A DNA stretch of 13,769 nucleotides, from assembly GCA_902791885.1 (NCBI GenBank), contig CADAXO010000091.1, positions 1 through 13,769 on the forward strand, given 5' to 3'. A program made the position numbers and the translations under genes. Every line of letters starts with the position of its first letter. Within the stretch, counting starts at the first letter, position 1. The notes under the pieces were generated by a model that saw only the letters and a program-made list of their open reading frames with translations, was not told where the DNA came from and made no database searches. This document shows, in pieces, positions 6,771 through 12,356 of this stretch. The DNA comes from Oscillospiraceae bacterium (GTDB lineage: Bacteria; Bacillota_A; Clostridia; Saccharofermentanales; Saccharofermentanaceae).

Positions 6771-8753
6771 TCAAAGGCCAAAGAGCTCTTTGACAGCGTC
6801 CTTGTTTACTCCGGAACCGATAACACAGAGCTTGCCGGTTACATCGGAAGCGCCTGTTCTTACAGATACTTCGCCCGGTACATAGTCGAAGTGGATCCAG
6901 TTGCCGTCTTCGCCTGCTACGATACCCTTGGCGCGGAGGACCATGCCGTACTTTGAAGTCTCGTCAAGAGCCTTAAGTGCGGAACCGATATCTTCCTGTG
7001 TGAACTTTCTTGAAGTCTCGAAGCCGATGCTGTCGAATACCTCATCGGCGTGATGATGTTCCTCACCGCAGTGGCAGATGCCATGCTCGTGGTCGCAGTG
7101 GCTGTGATCCTCGTGATCATGATCGTGGTCATGGTCGTGATGATGTTCGTGTTCATGCTCATGGTCGTGCTCATCGTGGTCATGGTCGTCGTGATCATGA
7201 TGATGGTGATGATGCTCGTGAGCTTCTGCCTCTGCAAGAGCTGCTGCCATATCGGCTGCAGTGAGAGGACTCTCGATAGCAGTCAAGATCTGTGTTCCGG
7301 TGAGCTGATCCCAGGGAGTTGTAATTACCTGTGAGTGATCGTTGATCTCCTTGATGAGTGAAACAGCCTTGTCGAGCTTCTCCTGCTTGATGTCGGAGGT
7401 TCTTGAAAGGATGATCGTACCGGCATACTTGATCTGGTTCTCGTAGAACTCGGAGAAGTTCTTAAGATATACCTTGCACTTGCTTGCATCGATGACTGTA
7501 ACGGTTCCGCATATCTCTGTTCCTTCAACCTTCTTGATGGCTGCAACTACGTCAGAGAGCTTGCCGACACCGGAAGGCTCGATAACGATACGGTCGGGGT
7601 GGAATCTGTCGATAACGTCGGTAAGAGCGGTTCCGAAGTCGCCTACGAGTGAGCAGCAGATGCATCCGGAGTTCATTTCCGTGATCTCGATTCCGGACTC
7701 CTTGAGAAAGCCTCCGTCGATTCCGATCTGACCGAACTCGTTCTCGATCAATACGATCTTCTGATTGTTATATCCGTCAGCGATGAGCTTCTTGATAAGT
7801 GTAGTCTTTCCTGCTCCCAAAAATCCTGAGAAAACGTCTACTTTGGTTGCCATATATATTTCCTTCTTTCTATTGTTATCAGCTTTCTGTCCGTTCTGCG
7901 TGTCTTCGAAATATCTTACGCGGCCAGTTACGTTAAGCCACATACCGGCAGGGAAGTTCGGCTTTATGTTATAGAAGCACAGAAGGTGGATCTGGCCGAT
8001 GTCTGCGGAACAGCATGTATAAGCCTGCCTTTGAAGTGCGAAAGCTTTGCCCTTGAGGTCTCTGTATGTCATGGCCTGTCCCGTGAGCTTTACTACTTTG
8101 CCGTTATATCTTGCAACGTTATCGAGGGCATCGGTCCAGAAAAGGCCGAAGTCATCGGGAGCTATCTCGCATACATCCTTCGACAGGTCATACGGCAGGT
8201 AGTTGCCGATATCGAGGACCTGATCGTTCTTGTCAAGGAAAGTGAGGTTTACACTCGGGTTAACCGACTTGACCGAACCTCGAAGCTTCGGAATATTGTT
8301 CACTTCGGGATCGACACGGTTGAAGATCGCGGTGTCGCAGAAGCGGTAGTAGTCTGCGAAGAAAGTCTGCATGTTTCTGTAGTACTCGCTGTATGTCGTG
8401 GCATCGATAACGACGACTGCAGCTGCAAGTGCCCATCTTTCAGGCACATCAACCTCATCGAAAAACTTGGAAGGGGAAACCGAACCGTTCCACTCGATGA
8501 ATACGACATCGGGCTTGTGCTCCGCTTCGATCCTGAACATCAGGTCGCGGTTAACCTCAGTGGTCTCCTTCTCGATAATAGCGGGAGTCTCATCGGGAAA
8601 CTCGAGATCGCCGTATTCAACATCGCCGTCCTCTGTGGAGAGGATAACGATCTTCTTGCCTCTGAAGGCATCGTTAGCTGCCCACTCACCTATGACAGTC
8701 GTTTTACCGCTGTCGAGAAATCCAGTAAAAAAGTAAACAAGACAGTCTTCCAT
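6771..8753 (-). CDS. Fused double CobW/G3E GTPase with DUF1980-like and His-rich metal-binding regions
   Basis: One 660-residue frame with three parts. Residues 1 to about 190 are a G3E-type GTPase with Walker A GFLDSGKTT (11-19), FIEWNG (85-90) in place of the usual E-(P/T)-SG, and NRVD (145-148) as guanine motif; it lacks the CxCC metal site. Residues about 213-283 look like the OB-type end of YcgQ/DUF1980 proteins (GKVVKLTGQ, then YTCCSAD at 245-251, then WLNVTGRV). Residues 301-660 are a classical CobW protein: Walker A GFLGAGKTT (310-318), ENEFG (337-341), CxCC (364-367) and EPSG (392-395). A His-rich insert with 29 His and 3 Cys (512-568) precedes the C-terminal domain. Family members are metallochaperones, often for zinc; the metal here is inference. 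AGGGAG lies 7 nt before the ATG. The two halves may also be made separately (see the internal start). Confidence 0.85.
   Translation of the reverse strand: MEDCLVYFFTGFLDSGKTTVIGEWAANDAFRGKKIVILSTEDGDVEYGDLEFPDETPAIIEKETTEVNRDLMFRIEAEHKPDVVFIEWNGSVSPSKFFDEVDVPERWALAAAVVVIDATTYSEYYRNMQTFFADYYRFCDTAIFNRVDPEVNNIPKLRGSVKSVNPSVNLTFLDKNDQVLDIGNYLPYDLSKDVCEIAPDDFGLFWTDALDNVARYNGKVVKLTGQAMTYRDLKGKAFALQRQAYTCCSADIGQIHLLCFYNIKPNFPAGMWLNVTGRVRYFEDTQNGQKADNNRKKEIYMATKVDVFSGFLGAGKTTLIKKLIADGYNNQKIVLIENEFGQIGIDGGFLKESGIEITEMNSGCICCSLVGDFGTALTDVIDRFHPDRIVIEPSGVGKLSDVVAAIKKVEGTEICGTVTVIDASKCKVYLKNFSEFYENQIKYAGTIILSRTSDIKQEKLDKAVSLIKEINDHSQVITTPWDQLTGTQILTAIESPLTAADMAAALAEAEAHEHHHHHHDHDDHDHDEHDHEHEHEHHHDHDHDHDHEDHSHCDHEHGICHCGEEHHHADEVFDSIGFETSRKFTQEDIGSALKALDETSKYGMVLRAKGIVAGEDGNWIHFDYVPGEVSVRTGASDVTGKLCVIGSGVNKDAVKELFGL
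7050..7220 (-). repeat. His/Asp/Glu codon low-complexity tract in the CobW fusion
   Basis: Alternating CAT/CAC, GAT/GAC and GAG/GAA codons encode residues 512-568 of the CobW fusion, with 29 histidines. The DNA is internally repetitive, so length differences between strains by slippage are plausible. A Cys/His end (HSHCDHEHGICHCGEEHHH, 549-567 approximately) could form a tighter metal site than the plain His run. The opposite strand gives spurious hydrophobic or basic open frames because of this bias. Confidence 0.85.
7851..7865 (-). promoter_or_regulatory. Internal ribosome binding site and ATG inside the CobW fusion
   Basis: On the minus strand AAGGA (7865-7861) is followed by 7 nt (AATATAT) and an ATG at 7853, which is Met301 of the fused frame. 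Met301 is exactly where the second CobW domain begins (ATKVDVFSGFLGAGKTT). The linker before it (about 284-300, Asn/Lys/Arg-rich) looks like untranslated leader read as protein. This suggests two formerly separate genes joined by loss of a stop, or production of both a 660-residue and a 360-residue protein. Confidence 0.6.
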
Positions 8754-8783
8754 ATAATTCTCCCTATTAACTTGCGAATTTTA

Positions 8784-8801
8784 TTTTCACGCGCGCGAAA
8801 A
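8784..8801. promoter_or_regulatory. Near-perfect 18-bp palindrome, candidate operator upstream of CobW fusion
   Basis: TTTTCACGC (8784-8792) is followed directly by GCGCGAAAA (8793-8801); 8 of 9 pairs are complementary. It lies between the divergent CobW fusion (-) and PAP2 (+) genes. On the minus strand it falls between a weak TTGTAA (8811-8806) and GAAAAT (8788-8783), which are 17 nt apart. I do not recognise the regulator; it does not look like a typical AT-rich Zur/Fur box. Confidence 0.35.
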
Positions 8802-8853
8802 ATAATTACAAGTGCCAAATGTATGAATTTTGTGCCTCGCAAAAGTCGGCTTG

Positions 8854-8862
8854 TGTTAGAAT
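8854..8862 (+). promoter_or_regulatory. Extended -10 promoter of the PAP2 gene, probably leaderless
   Basis: The sequence reads TGT TAGAAT, then exactly 7 nt (CTGTCCT), then the ATG at 8870. No Shine-Dalgarno sequence is present and no -35 is recognisable. The same nine bases occur upstream of the ThDP-enzyme gene. The element also argues against the longer in-frame start at 8819, which would place it inside coding sequence. Confidence 0.6.
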
Positions 8863-8869
8863 CTGTCCT

Positions 8870-9496
8870 ATGAAAAGAATAATAATCGAGTCGCCCCAGC
8901 AGTATATCGAGCAGGGTAAGAAGATCCAAAGGCAGATCGAGAATGAGACCGACAAGCAGGTCGGCCGCTTCTGCCTTATTGAGCTTAGCAACCTAAAAAG
9001 ACTTCACGATTATCTCTATTCACCGTTCATGGATCAGCTGATGGTAACCGTTACAAGTACCGGAAACTTCGGTCTTATATGGATCTTTACCGCCCTGCTT
9101 CTGATGTTTATGGCACCTGAGACGCGTCAGATCGGATACTGCATCCTAATCGCTTTGCTGATGTGCATAACCATAGGAAATCTCATCATCAAGAATGTTG
9201 TTAAGCGAAGCCGTCCGTTCTTCCACAAGAACTATAAGCTTCTGATAAAACAACCGTGGGACTATTCCTTCCCGTCGGGACACACACTGAGCTCATTCGC
9301 GGCGGCGACTGTACTGTTCTTCCTTGATAAGGAGATTGGCGGTGTGGCACTCTTCTATGCCTGCCTGATCGCCCTTTCGAGGCTTTATCTGCGCGTTCAC
9401 TTTTTTACCGATGTCTTCTTCTCGGTCGTGCTCGGAACGGGACTCGGCATACTTGCTGTAAAGGCTTATGAGACGAGCTTTTTCGGACTTATTTGA
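8870..9496 (+). CDS. PAP2-family membrane phosphatase
   Basis: A 208-residue integral membrane protein of the PAP2/type 2 phosphatidic acid phosphatase superfamily. The full three-part active site is present: KNVVKRSRP (108-116, K-x6-RP), PSGH (135-138) and SRLYLRVHFFTD (170-181, SR-x5-H-x3-D). Hydrophobic segments lie at about 66-82, 88-107, 141-153, 157-170 and 183-198. The N-terminal 50 residues are soluble and charged. Family members dephosphorylate undecaprenyl pyrophosphate or phosphatidyl lipids; the first would fit the envelope-rich neighbourhood but cannot be decided here. The reading frame extends upstream to an ATG at 8819, but the ATG at 8870 is preferred because of the promoter element 7 nt before it. 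The 3' end overlaps the next gene by 29 nt. Confidence 0.85.
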   Translation: MKRIIIESPQQYIEQGKKIQRQIENETDKQVGRFCLIELSNLKRLHDYLYSPFMDQLMVTVTSTGNFGLIWIFTALLLMFMAPETRQIGYCILIALLMCITIGNLIIKNVVKRSRPFFHKNYKLLIKQPWDYSFPSGHTLSSFAAATVLFFLDKEIGGVALFYACLIALSRLYLRVHFFTDVFFSVVLGTGLGILAVKAYETSFFGLI

Positions 9497-10493
9497 CACC
9501 AAAGAGCCTCTGGTGGCCTTATCGCCGATGGCAGGCTTTTCCTGTGTGACATACAGGGGGATCTGTAATTCTTTGGGTGCCGATTACGCTCCCACCGAGC
9601 TTACGAGTGCGAGATCGATCGTTATGAACGGCGTTTCCAAAAGCTACCGCTACATGAGAATAGATCCGGATAAAGAGAAGGTTACCGCGATACAGCTTTT
9701 CGGAAATGAGCCTCATGATTTTACCGAAGCGATGAAGATAATCTGTGATGATGAGCTGCTGTCGCGTGTCGATATCTTCGACATAAACATGGGGTGCCCC
9801 GTGACGAAAGTAGTGAAGACCGGAGCCGGTTCGGGTCTTATAAGAACTCCCGATATTGCCCGCAGGATAACGGAAGAATGCAGAAAGACCTGCGATGAAT
9901 TGGGTAAGGTCTTAACCGTAAAAACGCGCATCGGATTTGACGACCGCGATAAAGGCGGACCCGAGTTCGCGAAGATGCTTGCGGAAAGCGGGGCAGAAGC
10001 GATATGTGTTCACGGCAGGACAGCGAAGCAGATGTATGCGGGTACCGCTGATTGGGAAGCGATAAGGAAGATGAGAGAAGCCGTGGAAGATACGGGTGTG
10101 TATTTCTTCGGAAACGGTGATGTTAATGACGGCGAGAGTGCATTGAAGATGCTTAACGTGACCGGTTCCGACGGAATAATGATCGGACGTGCAGCCTGCG
10201 GCGATCCGTGGATCTTCAAAAGAGTAAAAGATTATCTTCACGGAATAAAAGAAAATAAAATAACTACACTGACAGAAAAATGTGATATGCTGATACTTGA
10301 GCTTGACGGAAGGATAACGGAAGTCGGGGAGAGGATCGCCGTATCTGAGATGAGAAGCGTGATGCCCCGCTACATCAAGGGCTTTCCGGGCGCAGCTGAA
10401 GTGAAGGCGTCACTTTGTCGGGCCAGTACCAGAACGGAAGTAATACAGATACTTGATGACTGTTTGAAAGGAAGAAAAACTGATGGGTATTGA
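9468..10493 (+). CDS. dus: tRNA-dihydrouridine synthase
   Basis: An FMN-dependent enzyme of 341 residues that reduces uridine to dihydrouridine in the tRNA D-loop. It is a TIM barrel with the family's markers: SPMAG (19-23), AIQLFGNEP (74-82), DINMGCP with catalytic Cys110, KVVKTGAGSGL (114-124), VKTRIG (151-156), VHGRTAKQMYAG (181-192), FGNGDV (214-219) and IGRAACGDPWIF (239-250). Length and motifs resemble the DusB type common in Bacillota. The ATG lies inside the PAP2 gene (29-nt overlap) with only a weak AAAGG nearby. A later start would remove the first barrel strand, so this start is kept and translational coupling is likely. The 3' end overlaps the following gene by 11 nt. Confidence 0.92.
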   Translation: MRRAFSDLFDTKEPLVALSPMAGFSCVTYRGICNSLGADYAPTELTSARSIVMNGVSKSYRYMRIDPDKEKVTAIQLFGNEPHDFTEAMKIICDDELLSRVDIFDINMGCPVTKVVKTGAGSGLIRTPDIARRITEECRKTCDELGKVLTVKTRIGFDDRDKGGPEFAKMLAESGAEAICVHGRTAKQMYAGTADWEAIRKMREAVEDTGVYFFGNGDVNDGESALKMLNVTGSDGIMIGRAACGDPWIFKRVKDYLHGIKENKITTLTEKCDMLILELDGRITEVGERIAVSEMRSVMPRYIKGFPGAAEVKASLCRASTRTEVIQILDDCLKGRKTDGY

Positions 10494-11133
10494 CAATCTG
10501 CTATTGGGCGTTATTCTGATCGGCGGACTCGTAGTTGCAGCTTACGGAATAAACATCTACAGGTACTGCGTAGTTATCATGAGCGGCGGCGGCGGTTACA
10601 TGTTGAGCAGGATCGTTTGTGAGAAGTTCTTGAACAACTTCGAAGGCGTCGGAGTTTTAAGGGACAGTAACATGTCTGCCATGGATTCTTTCGTATCAGC
10701 AGTGTTCGTATTAGGCGGTATCGCACTGGGCTATGCGCTTTACAATATCATGGGACCTTTGGTCGGCGGTATCGGCGGAGCTTTCGCATTAGCAAAGATC
10801 GCTGTGGCCTTTATGGGCGATAACCTTACTTCGGTCATGGTCGGAGGCATTATCGGTGGTATCGTCGGACTCACATTGGGATTTATGGCCGTTACTTATC
10901 AGAGATGGGCATTGATCATCTTCACGGCGCTTTCGGGAGCGAGGATGGCAGCCTATTGCGGATCGGTCTTCCTTAAGCCTCTTTCATTCGCCACGACAAT
11001 GGCAAAACCCTTCACCGGAGCGTTCACTCCGATGTTCCCCAACGATGCTGTAAGAATGGCTTTATCGCTTGAATTATTCGTGATTATCGCGGTCATCGGA
11101 ATAGTAGTTCAGGCAATCGTCAGGGATGACTGA
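10483..11133 (+). CDS. Polytopic membrane protein, DUF4203/TMEM198-like
   Basis: A 216-residue very hydrophobic protein with about six or seven membrane segments (approximately 5-24, 28-45, 70-88, 91-110, 117-137, 142-160 and 192-212) and many Gly-rich stretches such as MSGGGGYML, GPLVGGIGG and GGIIGGIVG. The pattern of a first helix, then GxxxYR and a glycine-rich second helix, resembles DUF4203/TMEM198-like proteins, whose function is not established in bacteria. The match is by general pattern only. It starts inside the last codons of dus, with AAAGGA about 10 nt upstream of the ATG, and ends the PAP2-dus unit. No catalytic motif is seen. A transport or scaffold role would be a guess. Confidence 0.65.
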   Translation: MGIDNLLLGVILIGGLVVAAYGINIYRYCVVIMSGGGGYMLSRIVCEKFLNNFEGVGVLRDSNMSAMDSFVSAVFVLGGIALGYALYNIMGPLVGGIGGAFALAKIAVAFMGDNLTSVMVGGIIGGIVGLTLGFMAVTYQRWALIIFTALSGARMAAYCGSVFLKPLSFATTMAKPFTGAFTPMFPNDAVRMALSLELFVIIAVIGIVVQAIVRDD

Positions 11134-11160
11134 ATTAGTCACGAAAAATTATCAATTTTG

Positions 11161-11177
11161 CCGTTGATTATTAACGG
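11161..11177 (+). other. Small hairpin downstream of the membrane-protein gene
   Basis: CCGTT (11161-11165) pairs with AACGG (11173-11177) around a 7-nt loop, starting 27 nt after the stop codon. It is too short to be a convincing terminator alone, but is the first of three hairpins in the 177-nt convergent gap. Confidence 0.35.
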
Positions 11178-11198
11178 ACAACTTGTTATTATTCACTT

Positions 11199-11216
11199 AT
11201 CGAAGGTAACTTCGAT
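11199..11216. terminator. Perfect 7-bp hairpin in the convergent gap
   Basis: ATCGAAG (11199-11205) and CTTCGAT (11210-11216) flank a GTAA tetraloop. No T-run follows directly; an ATTTTC stretch begins about 13 nt later on the plus strand. It may help terminate the PAP2-dus unit, or be a processed 3' end structure. Confidence 0.4.
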
Positions 11217-11257
11217 CTTGAAACAGACAATTTTCTATATCTATCCCTTATTCCATG

Positions 11258-11295
11258 TTGAGGGCATCTCGAACAACAAATCGAGATGCCTTCAA
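11258..11295. terminator. Strong 15-bp hairpin between convergent genes, likely bidirectional terminator
   Basis: TTGAGGGCATCTCGA (11258-11272) pairs with TCGAGATGCCTTCAA (11281-11295) at every position, one as a G-T wobble, around an 8-nt loop ACAACAAA. It ends 15 nt from the stop of the dehydrogenase gene on the minus strand. There is no proper T tract on either side, so classical intrinsic termination is not certain. CCCT (11245-11248) and AGGG (11302-11305) could extend the structure. Confidence 0.6.
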
Positions 11296-11310
11296 TAGTT
11301 TAGGGAAAAA

Positions 11311-12261
11311 TCAGTTGACCTGATTGATATCGGAACCTGTCTTTCCTTCCATGAACAACTGAAGATTCTTTGCCGCCGCATCGATGAGGCGTGCTCTCGT
11401 CTCCTTCGGAGCCCAGGCGATGTGGGGAGTGATCACCGTGTTGGGTGACTTAAGAAGCGGATTATCCTCTTTCATGGGTTCGACGGAAACAACGTCACAT
11501 CCGAATCCTTTTACCTTTCCCGCTGTAAGTGCATCTGCCATGTCCTGCTCGTTGATCAAAGGTCCTCTTGCAGCGTTTATAACAAAGATGCCGTCTTTGC
11601 ACTTGGCAAGTACATCCTTGTTTATGAGGTTACGTGTTTCCTCCGTAAGCGGGCAGTGAAGCGTGATGACGTCTGCCTTTTCGATGGCTTCATCGAAAGT
11701 GTATTCCGAGGAAGGATCCTTTATCGTGTGGGGAACGGACAGAACGTTCATGCCGAGTGCTTCGGCTATCAGGGCGACGCGAGAACCGATCTTTCCCATG
11801 CCCACCACCGCGATGTTCTTGCCTGCAAGTTCCGTAAGGGGCTCGAGCCAGTAACAGAACTGCTCGGATCTTACCCAGCCGCCGTTCTTGACGTCCGCGT
11901 TATGAAGCCCGACTTTGTCAGCAAGCTCCAGAAGGAGAGCTATGGTCATCTGTGCCGTGGCAAAAGTACCGTACTCGGGAACGTTCGTGACGGCGATCCC
12001 TCTTCTTCTGCATGCCTCAAGATCGACTACGTTGTAGCCCGTGGCAATAACACCGATATACTTAAGATCGGGAAGTTTGTCGAGGATCTCCTCGGTAAAA
12101 GGGGTCTTGTTTGTAATGACGGCTTCGGCTCCCGCGGCGTGCTCGACAATCTTATCTGCCGGGGTGATGTCATAAGCCGTAACGCTTCCCAAAGCTTCGA
12201 AAGGCTTCCAGTTGAGGTCTCCGGGGTTGGCTGCAGAACCGTCCATAATCACAATATTCAT
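11311..12261 (-). CDS. D-2-hydroxyacid dehydrogenase, glycerate dehydrogenase/hydroxypyruvate reductase-like
   Basis: A cytoplasmic NAD(P)-dependent oxidoreductase of 316 residues, the usual family length, interconverting 2-oxoacids and D-2-hydroxyacids. Visible are the Rossmann motif GMGKIG (154-159) and the catalytic Arg232 (NAARGPL), Glu261 (VEPM) and His280 (TPHIAWA). The segments ATGYNVVDLEAC (73-84) and VTNVPEYGTFATAQ (91-104) resemble glycerate dehydrogenase (HprA-type) more than D-lactate or phosphoglycerate dehydrogenases; no ACT domain is present. The usual acidic residue after the second Rossmann strand is not obvious (LSVPHT, 174-179), so cofactor preference is open. The frame is open upstream to 12393, but ATG 12261 has GGGAG at 12270-12274 with 8-nt spacing and begins the conserved domain. 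It is divergent from the CbiG-like gene and shares its control region. Confidence 0.88.
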   Translation of the reverse strand: MNIVIMDGSAANPGDLNWKPFEALGSVTAYDITPADKIVEHAAGAEAVITNKTPFTEEILDKLPDLKYIGVIATGYNVVDLEACRRRGIAVTNVPEYGTFATAQMTIALLLELADKVGLHNADVKNGGWVRSEQFCYWLEPLTELAGKNIAVVGMGKIGSRVALIAEALGMNVLSVPHTIKDPSSEYTFDEAIEKADVITLHCPLTEETRNLINKDVLAKCKDGIFVINAARGPLINEQDMADALTAGKVKGFGCDVVSVEPMKEDNPLLKSPNTVITPHIAWAPKETRARLIDAAAKNLQLFMEGKTGSDINQVN

Positions 12262-12278
12262 AGATAAATCTCCCGTAT

Positions 12279-12316
12279 TTGATATATATTTAACAGTGTT
12301 AAAATAAATTATACAA
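12279..12316. promoter_or_regulatory. Back-to-back divergent extended -10 promoters forming a palindrome
   Basis: Plus strand: TTGATA (12279-12284), 15 nt, TAAAAT (12300-12305) preceded by TGT. Minus strand: TTGTAT (12316-12311), 18 nt, TAAATA (12292-12287) preceded by TGT. The two TGTTAAA blocks abut as TTTAACA-G-TGTTAAA (12289-12303), a perfect inverted repeat with one central base. RNA polymerase could occupy only one promoter at a time, or a dimeric regulator could bind the palindrome. Proper Shine-Dalgarno sequences follow on both sides, so these transcripts would have leaders. Confidence 0.5.
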
Positions 12317-12356
12317 GAATGTAATAATAATGATAAACTGATTCGGGGGAAATCGT

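Noticed and set aside
7010..7334. Plus-strand open frames of 84-94 codons, one encoding an apparent very hydrophobic multi-helix protein
   Set aside because: They are antisense to the His/Asp/Glu codon tract of the CobW fusion. Complementing CAT/CAC, GAT and GAG yields Met/Val/Ile or Arg/Asp/His runs. No ribosome binding site or independent support.
8819..8869. Longer PAP2 start at 8819
   Set aside because: It adds a non-conserved Cys-rich leader and would place the extended -10 element within coding sequence. No Shine-Dalgarno precedes it.
7986..8873. Plus-strand 295-codon open frame antisense to the first CobW domain
   Set aside because: The opposite strand carries clear GTPase and DUF1980-like motifs, while this translation has no recognisable domain. 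The length is explained by codon bias of the real gene.
11656..12267. Plus-strand 203-codon open frame antisense to the dehydrogenase
   Set aside because: It lies wholly opposite a full-length, motif-complete D-2-hydroxyacid dehydrogenase. No Shine-Dalgarno or recognisable domain.
12289..12303. Rex redox-regulator operator upstream of the dehydrogenase
   Set aside because: Rex sites have the form TTGTTAA-N4-TTAACAA, with half-sites pointing the other way. The palindrome here is TTTAACA-G-TGTTAAA, which is explained better by two abutting extended -10 elements.
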